A DNA stretch of 10,337 nt from Actinomycetales bacterium (GCA_012513165.1 JAAZCT010000005.1:1-10337), one strand, 5' to 3'; shown: positions 1 to 6,790, numbered from the stretch's first letter. The notes: generated from the sequence alone by a model not told the origin. A program made the numbers and translations.

Positions 1-976
1 ACGACCCCCACGACGCCTCCGTTGCCGTCGGCTACACGAGCCATGTGCGAGCCTCGAGCCTGCATGACGCGCAATGCTTCGTACAGCCCGGTTTCGGTCG
101 CAACCGTACTAAGTGGGCGCAACCACTTGTCAGCAATCGGGAGGGATCGACGATCAAGATCCGTTTCTAGAACGTCCTTGATGTGCAGATACCCCGAGAA
201 ATCTCCAACAGCGTCTCGAACTGGGAACCGCGAATATCCGGTTTGCGCACATGCCAGCTCAATGTCGATCGGTGTCGCTTCTGCTTCGATCGTCACGAGT
301 GAATCTCGTGGCAGTAGCACTTGAGCGACTGTCCCACCCTGGAAATCAAGCGCTCCGGACACGAGTTCGTACTCGTCGTCGTCGAGGAGGCCTTCGCGGC
401 GCGATTCTTCAACGAGTCCGGCTACTTCGTCGTGCGAATAGGTCGAAGCGACTTCGTCCTTCGGCTCGATCTTCATCAGCTTCAAGCACATATTCGCGAT
501 GAAGTTCAGCGCGACCACCAACGGCTTGAGCAGAAACACGACACCCAACATGAACGGGCCGAGGATGAGGGACGCTTTGTCCGGTGAGGCCAGCGCGATA
601 TTCTTCGGAACCATCTCGCCATAAACAACGTGCAAGAACACACGAAGGTCAACGCAATCGTGAACGCAATCGGGTGGACCAAAGCATCGGGAACCGACAT
701 AGCGTGGAATGCGGGCTCAAGAAAGTGCGCAATTGCGGGTTCACTGATCGCGCCCAGTCCGAGCGAACAAATAGTGATCCCCAACTGGGCCGCGGCCATC
801 GCAAGCGTGACGTTCTCGATCGCTTTCAAAGCCAGTTTGGCTGAATTCGATCCCGCTTGAGCGAGTGGCTCGAGCTGCGTTCGGCGGGTGGATAGCAGCG
901 CGAACTCTGCTGCGACGAAAAGCGCATTCAACGCCAGTAAGACGACCGTGATGGAGAGGGCGACGAATGGGCTCAT
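1..976 (-). pseudogene. CNNM/HlyC-CorC family transporter, frameshifted and 3'-partial
   Basis: Integral membrane protein of the CNNM (DUF21)/HlyC-CorC family, whose members are linked to Mg2+/Co2+ efflux. Starting from ATG at 976, the first 112 residues are a DUF21 membrane domain with the family-typical FVAAEF segment and a QLGITICSLGLG helix. The frame then breaks: continuing in frame gives nonsense and a stop at 506. Shifting by one base at about 639-643 restores FLHVVYGEMVPKN and an uninterrupted frame to the window start. That frame includes the end of DUF21, a CBS segment (DFQGGTVAQVLLPRDSLVTI, then TGYSRFPV) and YLHIKDVL. A missing G in a GTGGTG context (now GTGTG) would explain the break; there is no obvious slippery heptamer. 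It overlaps the upstream paralogue by four bases (ATGA), with AAGG-type ribosome binding bases ahead, so the two were translationally coupled. Either a real pseudogene or a base error in the assembly. Confidence 0.85.
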
Positions 977-2331
977 ACGACACCGCCTTGTTCCGTGGCC
1001 AAGACTTCCAAAGCGAGGCGATCGATACGGCGCCCTTCCATCCGTTCAACGCGTATCCGCACCGACGCCGGTGCAAGCGTTAGCGGGTCTTCGCCGGGGA
1101 TTTCGACGGCGAGAACAATCTCATCTCCTCGTTCAGCCAGACGACCGAGTCGGTCCAGCACGAGTCCGGCAACGGTCTCGTAGTCGTCGCCTTCTGGCAG
1201 TGGGACTCCTGTTTGCGCGAGGACCTCGTCGGGCCGCAGGAGCCCGGAGATTGACCAGGTTCCGTCGCCTCGATGTCTGCTGTGCTGATAGAGACGGTCG
1301 TGCTCGTCAGCAATATCGCCGACGATCTCTTCGACCAAGTCTTCGAGTGTCACTACGCCGTCAGTTCCGCCGTATTCGTCGACCACGATCGCCAATTGGT
1401 TGTTTTGTTCGCGCAGTTGCGATAGCAGCGGGTCCAGTTCGAGCGTGTCTGGCACGATCGCTGCCGGCTCGGCTAACTCAGCCAATCGGACCGATCGGCG
1501 ACGGTCGATGTCGATCCCGACGGCCTGCTTGATGTGGACTACGCCCACGACGTCGTCCGGAGACTTCCCGATCACAGGAAACTTCGAGTGGCCCGTGTTC
1601 CGGGCCGCCTCGATCAAATCGTTTGCGGTGTCCTTTTCTTCTAGGAAGTGCACCCGAACTCGCGGGGTTCGCACGTCTGCGGCAGTACGGTTTCCAAATG
1701 CGATGCTGCGCGACACCAGTTCGGCCGTCTGATCGTCGATCGCGCCTTCTTCAGCAGATCGCAACACGAGCGATTGAAGTTCAATCGGAGACCGAGCAGA
1801 CCGCAGTTCCTCTTGCGGTTCAATCCCAAGCGACAAGAGCGTCTTGTTGGCAACTCCGTTGAGTCCTCGAATGGGCAGCGCCATCACTGCCGTAAATGCG
1901 CGCTGCGGAAACTGCGTCACTGCGGCGGTCTTGACCGGAAGCGCCAACGCCACATTTTTGGGAATGAGTTCGCCGATCAGCATCGTTGCGATCGTGCTGA
2001 TCGTCAACGCGATCGCGTAACTCGCTACTCGTAGCGTTCCGCCTTCGAGACCCACTGACTTGAGTGGACCCTCCAGAATTCTTCCGATGGCTGGCTCGGC
2101 GAGAAAGCCAATCGCGAGGTTGGTGATCGTGATGCCCAACTGGGCGCCACTGAGTTGCGTGGACAGCGTTTGAAGTGCTTTCAGAGTTCCTTGAGCACCT
2201 CGATCGCCGGCCGTGGCGTTGCGCTCAACGGTGGCACGATCCACTGTGACGAAGGAAAACTCGGCGGCAACAAACACGCCGCAAGCGAGCATTAGGGCAA
2301 AAGCAACGGCCAACAAGAGCCATTCGGTCAC
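973..2331 (-). CDS. CNNM/HlyC-CorC family transporter with CBS pair
   Basis: Full-length (452 aa) CNNM/HlyC-CorC membrane protein, family role Mg2+/Co2+ efflux or its regulation; actual substrate not shown here. Domains in order: DUF21 membrane domain at residues 1-170, with FVAAEF near 20, QLGITITNLAIG near 65 and the conserved IGELIPKN at about 119-126; CBS pair at about 215-340, containing TGHSKFPVIG and the VVDEYGGTDGVVTLEDLVEEIVGDI block that ends the second CBS repeat; C-terminal CorC_HlyC domain at about 350-440 with the typical LPEGDDYETVAGL. The start is GTG at 2331, with only a weak GGAA ahead. Its TGA overlaps the ATG of the next gene (ATGA), so the two paralogues form an operon read leftward. 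It diverges from the zinc-ribbon gene at 2387. Nothing looks damaged in this copy, so it may cover for the broken neighbour. Confidence 0.93.
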   Translation of the reverse strand: MTEWLLLAVAFALMLACGVFVAAEFSFVTVDRATVERNATAGDRGAQGTLKALQTLSTQLSGAQLGITITNLAIGFLAEPAIGRILEGPLKSVGLEGGTLRVASYAIALTISTIATMLIGELIPKNVALALPVKTAAVTQFPQRAFTAVMALPIRGLNGVANKTLLSLGIEPQEELRSARSPIELQSLVLRSAEEGAIDDQTAELVSRSIAFGNRTAADVRTPRVRVHFLEEKDTANDLIEAARNTGHSKFPVIGKSPDDVVGVVHIKQAVGIDIDRRRSVRLAELAEPAAIVPDTLELDPLLSQLREQNNQLAIVVDEYGGTDGVVTLEDLVEEIVGDIADEHDRLYQHSRHRGDGTWSISGLLRPDEVLAQTGVPLPEGDDYETVAGLVLDRLGRLAERGDEIVLAVEIPGEDPLTLAPASVRIRVERMEGRRIDRLALEVLATEQGGVV

Positions 2332-2373
2332 TAGGGTTCCATCCTCGATTGGGTGCTTCTAGGTTTCCAACTG

Positions 2374-2387
2374 TACCCTCGATACCG
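2374..2387 (+). promoter_or_regulatory. Candidate -10 element for a leaderless transcript
   Basis: TACCCT at 2374-2379 fits the actinobacterial TANNNT -10 pattern and ends seven bases before the GTG at 2387. No Shine-Dalgarno sequence lies between. This is the spacing expected if transcription starts at the first base of the start codon. A -35 box is not clear (TTGGGT at 2349-2354 is weak and too far). Inference from pattern only. Confidence 0.4.
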
Positions 2388-2629
2388 TGCCCACTTACCA
2401 ATACCGCTGTCAGGACTGCGGTTCGGAACTCGAAGTCAAGCAGTCCTTCGCCGATCCTGCCCTGACCGAATGCCCTTCTTGCCAGGGGTCACTGCGCAAA
2501 GTTTTTGGCGCGGCTGGCGTCGTTTTCAAGGGATCCGGCTTCTATCGGAATGATGCTCGCTCTGGCGGATCGAACTCTGGCTCCTCTGGCTCGTCCAGTT
2601 CAAGTGCCTCAAGTTCTAGTTCCTCCTAG
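2387..2629 (+). CDS. FmdB family zinc ribbon protein
   Basis: Small (80 aa) putative regulatory protein of the FmdB/CxxC_CxxC_SSSS family. It begins MPTYQYRCQDCG, the family signature, and has two cysteine pairs that form a zinc ribbon: C8/C11 and C29/C32. These are followed by the conserved segment LRKVFGAAGVVFKGSGFYRND. The tail from about residue 59 is almost pure Ser/Gly, the low-complexity end that gives the family part of its name. The start is GTG at 2387 with no ribosome binding site, so it is probably leaderless. No target is known for the family; a nucleic-acid or protein-contact role is only guessed from the zinc ribbon. In many actinobacteria, as I recall, an FmdB gene sits beside a SAF-domain gene and mscL. 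Here the carboxylase pair lies between them. Confidence 0.92.
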   Translation: MPTYQYRCQDCGSELEVKQSFADPALTECPSCQGSLRKVFGAAGVVFKGSGFYRNDARSGGSNSGSSGSSSSSASSSSSS

Positions 2630-2677
2630 TTCGCGCGACTTCGTTGACAACGAAACTGCGAATTGACTGACTTTTTT
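2628..2677 (+). terminator. Possible rho-independent terminator after the zinc ribbon gene
   Basis: A two-part hairpin follows the stop codon. The outer stem is AGTTCGC (2628-2634) with GCGAATT (2658-2664, one G-U pair), and the inner stem is TTCGTT (2640-2645) with AACGAA (2649-2654). Six T residues (2672-2677) lie seven bases beyond. The gap before the T-run makes it non-canonical. Confidence 0.35.
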
Positions 2678-2709
2678 GACCCCGCGTTAGCTACTCAGAC
2701 CTCCAATCC

Positions 2710-2723
2710 TGAGGTTCTCCTCA
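2710..2723. promoter_or_regulatory. Operator-like palindrome, upstream copy
   Basis: TGAGGTTCTCCTCA is an inverted repeat TGAGG-N4-CCTCA. It is one of two copies 27 bases apart in front of the carboxyltransferase gene. Together with CATG and its partner they also form a larger 16-base inverted repeat (2710-2725 with 2735-2750, one mismatch, nine-base loop). This fits a dimeric regulator such as a TetR- or GntR-type repressor, but I cannot name the regulator. Confidence 0.5.
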
Positions 2724-2736
2724 TGTTTTGATATCA

Positions 2737-2750
2737 TGAGGAAAACCTCA
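2737..2750. promoter_or_regulatory. Operator-like palindrome, downstream copy
   Basis: TGAGGAAAACCTCA has the same TGAGG-N4-CCTCA form as the copy at 2710. It ends 15 bases before the preferred GTG start at 2766. A TATCAT sequence at 2733-2738 between the centres could be a -10 box, in which case a bound dimer would block transcription. Confidence 0.5.
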
Positions 2751-2765
2751 CGTTCAGGAGACCCT

Positions 2766-4247
2766 GTGTATCGAATCGGACAACCCTCTTTCGCTAGCAG
2801 CCATACTGCCACACTCACCGAGCGACGCAAGGACCGCTTTACCCGCATCGAGCCACGGGGAAACCGAACTCACAGCGCTCGAGAACGTGCCCAATTACTG
2901 TGCGACCCCGGCACGTTTGTTGAATCTGCCCCCATGCGCGGACACAGTGCCGTCGGCGCCGGAGTAGTCACCGGTTGGGGACTGATCGAGGAACGAAAAG
3001 TAGCAGTGGTCTCCCACGACGCGAACGTCGCCTCGGGGGCAATCGGATCGGTCATGGCCGAAGCGATAGTAAAAACTCAACGTCTCGCGATCGACCACCG
3101 CATGCCCATCGTTCACCTCAACGATTCGGGCGGAGCTCGAGTACCCGACGGCATCCTGGCGCTTCACGGCTGCGGTCAGATTTTTGCTCACAACGTCGAA
3201 TCTCAAGACATCATCCCCCAGATTTCTGTCATTCTCGGCCCGTGCGCCGGAGCCGCGGCTTACTCTCCTGCGCTCACCGACTGGACCATCATGGTCAAAG
3301 ATCAGGGCCACATGTTTCTCACCGGTCCCACCGTGGTCAAGGCAGCGACCGGCGAGGATGCGACCGCGGAAGACATCGGCGGGTCCGGAATGCACACCGC
3401 TGTCAGCGGCGTAGCGCACATCGAGGTGGACAGCGAAGGCGAAGCCCTGCAAGCCGTCCGCAGGATGATGTCGTTCCTGCCGACCAGCGTGGGGGCAGAC
3501 CACAACGTTCTCGTGCCGAAGCCGGCAAATGCTGCTGCGGCCAACACCTTAGGCAGCGTGGTGCCAGAGAAACCCAGCGAAATCTTCGATGTGCTCGACG
3601 TGATCAAAGGTGTGCTCGACGACAGCCCCATGCTCGAGGTCATGGCCAAGCACGCCGGCAGCGCGGTGACATTGTTCGGTCGACTCGATGGCGCTCCAGT
3701 CGGCGTCGTCGCCAATCAGCCGGCGGTTCGCGGCGGGATCCTGGACTCGAAAACGTCGGGCAAGATCGCTCGCTTCGTGGAGTTCTGCGGCCGCTTCGGC
3801 ATCCCCATCATCACGTTCGTGGATGTGCCCGGGTTCCTGCCCGGCACCGTGGAAGAAAGCCGCGGCGTGATCACCCACGGCGCGAAGGTGCTCAAGGCCT
3901 ATTCGAAGGCCGCATCACCTCGGCTCACGGTGATCCTGCGCAAGGCCTACGGCGGCGCCTACATCGCGATGGGATCCACCTCGCTGGGCGCGAACGCAGC
4001 GTGGGCTTGGTCGAACGCCGAAATCGCCGTGATGGGACCCCGTGGCGCTGTTGGACTGTTGAACCGCCGCGAACTTGCCGCCTCAGACGACCCAGAGGCC
4101 TTGCGTGAGTCTCTCGCCGCCACCTACCGAGAGGACGTGGCCCGTCCCTACCTCGCAGCCGAAAACGGAATCATCGAAAGCGTCATCCACCCCGAAGAGA
4201 CACGCACCATGCTGCTTTCTGCGCTACGCCTTTGGAGTGCCGCATGA
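2766..4247 (+). CDS. accD: Acyl-CoA carboxylase carboxyltransferase (beta) subunit, AccD6-like
   Basis: Carboxyltransferase of a biotin-dependent acyl-CoA carboxylase: it moves CO2 from carboxybiotin to the acyl-CoA, giving malonyl-CoA if the substrate is acetyl-CoA. The 493 residues hold both crotonase-like halves in one chain, near the size of AccD6. The first half carries INDSGGAR-like HLNDSGGAR (about 107-115) and GPCAGAAAYSPALTD (about 148-162). The second half carries DVPGFLPG (about 343-350) and RKAYGGAYIAMGS (about 382-394). Ile follows GGAY, where propionyl-preferring enzymes have Asp, which suggests acetyl-CoA preference; this is from family knowledge. I place the start at GTG 2766, with AGGAG five bases upstream at 2756-2760. 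The in-frame ATG at 2736 lacks such a site and lies inside a palindromic operator. The TGA overlaps the next ATG (ATGA), coupling it to the biotin carrier. The biotin carboxylase subunit is not in the window. Confidence 0.9.
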   Translation: MYRIGQPSFASSHTATLTERRKDRFTRIEPRGNRTHSARERAQLLCDPGTFVESAPMRGHSAVGAGVVTGWGLIEERKVAVVSHDANVASGAIGSVMAEAIVKTQRLAIDHRMPIVHLNDSGGARVPDGILALHGCGQIFAHNVESQDIIPQISVILGPCAGAAAYSPALTDWTIMVKDQGHMFLTGPTVVKAATGEDATAEDIGGSGMHTAVSGVAHIEVDSEGEALQAVRRMMSFLPTSVGADHNVLVPKPANAAAANTLGSVVPEKPSEIFDVLDVIKGVLDDSPMLEVMAKHAGSAVTLFGRLDGAPVGVVANQPAVRGGILDSKTSGKIARFVEFCGRFGIPIITFVDVPGFLPGTVEESRGVITHGAKVLKAYSKAASPRLTVILRKAYGGAYIAMGSTSLGANAAWAWSNAEIAVMGPRGAVGLLNRRELAASDDPEALRESLAATYREDVARPYLAAENGIIESVIHPEETRTMLLSALRLWSAA

Positions 4248-4471
4248 TCCATGCAAAAGCCGACATCGTAGGAACCATGTGGCAGATTCTGGGACGCGCA
4301 GGCGATCGCGTGTCTGCCGGACAAGTCATCGCGGTCATGGAGTCCATGAAGATGGAAATACCAGTTGCGGCCCCCGCCGACGGGCGGTTAGGGCAAATCT
4401 TGGTCGGCGAAGGGCAGATCGTACAAGAAGGAGACCCGATCGCCGAGATCCTGCCCGACGGCAGTCCCTAA
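4244..4471 (+). CDS. Biotin/lipoyl attachment carrier protein (mini BCCP, TB7.3-like)
   Basis: A 75-residue stand-alone biotinyl domain. VMESMKMEIPV near residues 27-37 contains the biotinylated lysine between two methionines (MKM). AGDRVSAGQ before it and EGQIVQEGDPIAEI after it form the two symmetric halves of the flattened beta barrel. Size and sequence match the small actinobacterial carriers such as M. tuberculosis TB7.3. It would carry carboxybiotin between a biotin carboxylase encoded elsewhere and the carboxyltransferase just upstream. The start is ATG 4244, overlapping the upstream TGA; GGAG at 4234-4237 gives a six-base spacing. An alternative TTG start at 4232 would add four residues but would swallow this ribosome binding site. 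A lipoyl role is less likely, since the motif is ESMKM and the partner is a carboxyltransferase. Confidence 0.9.
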   Translation: MIHAKADIVGTMWQILGRAGDRVSAGQVIAVMESMKMEIPVAAPADGRLGQILVGEGQIVQEGDPIAEILPDGSP

Positions 4472-4491
4472 ACGCCGTCTAGACCTCGTGC

Positions 4492-4507
4492 TGTGAATTA
4501 TTTCACC
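4492..4507. promoter_or_regulatory. CRP/GlxR-like binding site
   Basis: TGTGAATTATTTCACC matches the CRP-family consensus TGTGA-N6-TCACA except for the last base. The centre is about 40 bases before the inferred transcription start at 4539, close to the -41.5 position of class II CRP activation. Binding by a GlxR/Crp homologue is inferred from the motif only. Confidence 0.45.
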
Positions 4508-4526
4508 TACGTGTGAGAAAACCGGC

Positions 4527-4539
4527 TACCTTGACCGGG
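4527..4539 (+). promoter_or_regulatory. Candidate -10 element for leaderless SAF-domain transcript
   Basis: TACCTT at 4527-4532 fits TANNNT and ends six bases before the GTG at 4539, with no Shine-Dalgarno sequence in between. This layout points to a leaderless mRNA. It implies the SAF gene, and probably mscL, has its own promoter separate from the carboxylase genes. Confidence 0.45.
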
Positions 4540-5123
4540 TGGAAAAACTCAACTTGTTCGTTCTTGGTCACCGGCGCATCGCCGTCGCGGTTCTGGCTGG
4601 TCTTGCGGTTTGGGCCAGCATTTCTGCACTTTCGCAGGAGCCCCGGCAGGTAGCCGTGCCCGTAGCAGCCCGAGATTTGCCCAGCGGAAGCACCGTCGGC
4701 GCGCAAGACATCACCACCGCAAAGTTCACTGAATCTACGGCTCCCGCGGGGCTGCTCACGAAAGCTCAACTGCGATCACGCGTTGTGGCCGGACCGATGC
4801 GTCAAGGTGAACCGTTTACCGACGCTCGGGCGATCACGCCCCAGCGGCTTGGCTCCGGCGAACAACTTGCGTTAATTGACCTAGCCGCAGCCCATGCGCG
4901 ACTACTGCGGGTTGGCGATCGAGTGGACGTCGTTTCGCTCGATGCCGATGACGGCGCCCGAACGTCGGTGATCGCTCGAGGCGCACCTGTTGCTGTGATC
5001 GAGATTCCCGAAGACTCAGGTGCCGCCTCCCTCGGAGTGGCGGTCCCGCCGGACATCGCGCACTCAGTCATGACGGCTCAACTCCAAGCGCCCCTGATGG
5101 TGATACCCACCAAAGCCCCTTAG
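4539..5123 (+). CDS. SAF domain-containing (CpaB/RcpC-like) membrane-anchored protein
   Basis: A 194-residue protein with an N-terminal membrane anchor (about residues 13-31, after RR) and the rest outside the membrane. Residues about 38-105 form a SAF domain: VPVAARDLPSGSTVGAQDI, then FTESTAPAGLLTKAQLRSRVVAGPMRQGEPFTDARAI. The remainder, with LRVGDRVDVV and VIARGAPVAVIEI, resembles the RcpC/CpaB continuation seen in Flp pilus assembly proteins. No pilus genes are present here, and in actinobacteria such proteins often sit next to mscL without any pilus locus, so a pilus role should not be assumed. The start is GTG 4539, supported by the leaderless -10 layout. It is followed 35 bases later by mscL in the same direction, probably as an operon. 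The biochemical function is unknown. Confidence 0.85.
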   Translation: MEKLNLFVLGHRRIAVAVLAGLAVWASISALSQEPRQVAVPVAARDLPSGSTVGAQDITTAKFTESTAPAGLLTKAQLRSRVVAGPMRQGEPFTDARAITPQRLGSGEQLALIDLAAAHARLLRVGDRVDVVSLDADDGARTSVIARGAPVAVIEIPEDSGAASLGVAVPPDIAHSVMTAQLQAPLMVIPTKAP

Positions 5124-5158
5124 CCTTAGTACGAAATATCCCCGACCTTGGAGACAGC

Positions 5159-5557
5159 ATGCTTAACGGATTCAAAGAGTTCATCTTCCGCGGAAACATC
5201 ATCGATCTCGCCACCGCAGTCGTGATCGGTACCGCGTTCACGGCACTGGTCACGGCCATCACAAAATCACTCATCGAGCCGATCATCAATGCGTTCGCAG
5301 GCCCCAACGCGGTTTCGGGCCTAGGTTTCCGCCTGTTGAAAGACAACCCCGCGACTTACATCGATCTCGCAGCCGTCATCAATGCGTTGATCACGTTCAC
5401 GATCATTGCTGCCGTCGTTTACTTCCTCGTGATCGTTCCGATGAAAGCCGTCAGTGAGCGGATGGCGAAAGCCGAAGAAGCCGAACCTGAAGCAGACGCC
5501 GAAGAGATCGTGTTGCTGCGCGAGATCCGTGACGCGCTGGCGCAGCAAAACGGCTGA
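5159..5557 (+). CDS. mscL: Large-conductance mechanosensitive channel MscL
   Basis: Homopentameric membrane channel that opens under high membrane tension and releases solutes during hypo-osmotic shock. The 132 residues match the family in length and layout. There is an N-terminal amphipathic helix (GFKEFIFRGN), then TM1 (about 14-45, IDLATAVVIGTAFTALV). A short periplasmic loop and TM2 (about 68-95) follow, then an acidic linker and a C-terminal helix (IVLLREIRDALAQQNG, about 117-132). The pore-constriction residues of the M. tuberculosis channel, L17 and V21, fall at the same positions. ATG at 5159 has GGAG five bases upstream. It lies 35 bases after the SAF gene, likely co-transcribed. Its stop codon is part of a palindrome shared with the convergent gene. 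Confidence 0.97.
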   Translation: MLNGFKEFIFRGNIIDLATAVVIGTAFTALVTAITKSLIEPIINAFAGPNAVSGLGFRLLKDNPATYIDLAAVINALITFTIIAAVVYFLVIVPMKAVSERMAKAEEAEPEADAEEIVLLREIRDALAQQNG

Positions 5558-5570
5558 ACCTCAGGTTCAG
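5554..5570. terminator. Palindrome spanning two convergent stop codons, likely bidirectional terminator
   Basis: CTGAACCTCAGGTTCAG is a perfect 8-base inverted repeat around one base. The plus-strand TGA of mscL (5555-5557) and the minus-strand TGA of the facing gene (5567-5569) occupy mirror positions in it. TCTTT follows on the plus strand and, reading leftward, a GTTTT run follows a few bases on. It probably ends transcription both ways, though the T-runs are short. Confidence 0.5.
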
Positions 5571-5764
5571 TCTTTGCCGTGATGCGGAGGTACGTCTCGA
5601 CGCAGTTCGTCGTCTCGGGACGTGCTTTCGCGGTCTTCGCCCCAGTCGAGCGCCGAGGTGTCTTCACCCGACCCCGGCAGCAGACCGCCGAGAATCCGCT
5701 CAGCGCGCAACAAACGAGCTTGTCGCCTCTGCTCGTCTTCATCTGAGCCTTGTGCTGAGTTCAT
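5567..5764 (-). CDS. Small conserved actinobacterial protein of unknown function
   Basis: A 65-residue hydrophilic, charged protein with no membrane segment or signal peptide. It has a basic helix (DEQRRQARLLRAERILGGLLPG, residues about 10-31), an acidic middle (EDTSALDWGEDRES) and the ending RDDELRRDVPPHHGKD. As I recall, short actinobacterial proteins with a leucine-rich 'RILGGLLP' helix, an acidic middle and a terminal PPHH are common, which is why I take this as a real gene; their role is unknown to me. It begins at ATG 5764, 33 bases after the esterase gene on the same strand. There is no clear ribosome binding site. Its stop lies in the palindrome shared with mscL. Confidence 0.72.
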   Translation of the reverse strand: MNSAQGSDEDEQRRQARLLRAERILGGLLPGSGEDTSALDWGEDRESTSRDDELRRDVPPHHGKD

Positions 5765-5797
5765 AACGTTATTGTGGTCCGTTGGTCTTGATTTTGC

Positions 5798-6790
5798 TCA
5801 TCGTGAAGGCCGCTCAGCCTGCTCGCTAGCTTGGGCCGCTCGCTCGAAAAACCGCCAGCTGCGAGTAGTGGCGTCCAAGGTTGTCTCGACCGTTCCGTGG
5901 GCAGGATTCCACTCTTCGTGGAGTCCCCCGGGCCACCGATGTCCGCCGTCGATCGTGACGTAGGACCACACTTCTGCCCCTTCAGGACAGTTGTCCCACT
6001 GTTGGCGCACAACCTCCGATTCGAAACTGTCGGTTTGTTCTCCACCATCGCATCCGTTGAGTCGCGCCCAAGCCAAGAGGGATTCCTCGACTCCGTCGAG
6101 CCAGCCGATCTTCGTTTCGGCGCCTCCGAACGGAACTACCTCATCTTCCGTTCCGTGGAAATAGATCAAGGGGATTGGACCGCCCGGACACTCTTTCGCG
6201 ATGACGGTCCCCGCCACACTCGCAACGGCAACGATTGACGACTCTTTTCGACAGGCATATTTTTGCGCGAAAACAGAACCGTTGGAATACCCCATCGCGA
6301 ACACACGGTGTCGGTCAACGCAGACCAGATCGTTTACTTCGGTGAGCACTTGATCGACAAATAGTGCGTCAGAAGCGAAGTGCTCCGGCATCAAACCCCA
6401 TCCGGCTTTGTCGAACTCAGAGATCTGGCCTTGCGGTGCCACCACTACCACTCCGGACTCTTTAGCCAACTCGTCGAGTTTCATCATTTCGACCACTTGT
6501 GCCGACCTACCCCCATATCCGTGGAATGCAAGCACCACCGGAACCGGTTCTTTCGGATCGAGTTGGGCCGGAATGTGCACCTGGGCGATCCGAGTCGAAC
6601 CATCGGCCTGTTCGAAATCCAAGGTTCTCGAGCCAATGAAATCAGGTGTCACGGGGGCGCAAGGCGCCGAGGTCGTCGCGCCTGCAGGGATCGTCTCTTG
6701 GGACAAGCCTGGGACCGAACACGCAGAAAGAACGACGAAAAGGGCGCCGAGAATCAGCGGCAATCCCCTCAGGTGCTTTCCGTTTTCCAC
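5798..6790 (-). CDS. Secreted lipoprotein esterase, LpqC/PHB-depolymerase-like alpha/beta hydrolase
   Basis: A lipid-anchored extracytoplasmic serine esterase of the LpqC/polyhydroxybutyrate-depolymerase/feruloyl-esterase group; the natural substrate is not evident. Taking GTG 6790 as the start (330 aa), a positive N-terminus and hydrophobic stretch lead to the lipobox LSAC with the lipidated cysteine at residue 24. The fold signatures follow in order: VVLAFHGYGG (oxyanion region, about 86-94), GYSNG with the nucleophile Ser169, HGTEDEVVPFGG with the likely acid Asp216, and IDGGHRWPGG with the catalytic His284. The start is supported by AAAGGAAG six bases before GTG. A longer frame reaches TTG at 6859 but adds 23 residues ahead of the signal peptide. 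It is divergent from the tRNA and followed by the 65-residue gene. Confidence 0.88.
   Translation of the reverse strand: MENGKHLRGLPLILGALFVVLSACSVPGLSQETIPAGATTSAPCAPVTPDFIGSRTLDFEQADGSTRIAQVHIPAQLDPKEPVPVVLAFHGYGGRSAQVVEMMKLDELAKESGVVVVAPQGQISEFDKAGWGLMPEHFASDALFVDQVLTEVNDLVCVDRHRVFAMGYSNGSVFAQKYACRKESSIVAVASVAGTVIAKECPGGPIPLIYFHGTEDEVVPFGGAETKIGWLDGVEESLLAWARLNGCDGGEQTDSFESEVVRQQWDNCPEGAEVWSYVTIDGGHRWPGGLHEEWNPAHGTVETTLDATTRSWRFFERAAQASEQAERPSR

Noticed and set aside
639..643. Programmed -1 frameshift in the CNNM gene
   Set aside because: A -1 shift would restore the frame, but there is no slippery heptamer; a one-base loss is simpler.
2736..2765. ATG at 2736 as start of the carboxyltransferase
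   Set aside because: It lies in the palindromic repeat and has no ribosome binding site; GTG 2766 has AGGAG at good spacing and the extra ten residues resemble nothing in the family.
2895..3503. Long minus-strand open frame inside the carboxyltransferase
   Set aside because: It mirrors the real gene, shows no family motif and arises from GC-rich codon use.
4539..5123. SAF-domain protein as part of a Flp pilus system
   Set aside because: No pilus ATPase, prepilin or secretin genes are in the window, and the mscL context suggests a separate actinobacterial protein.
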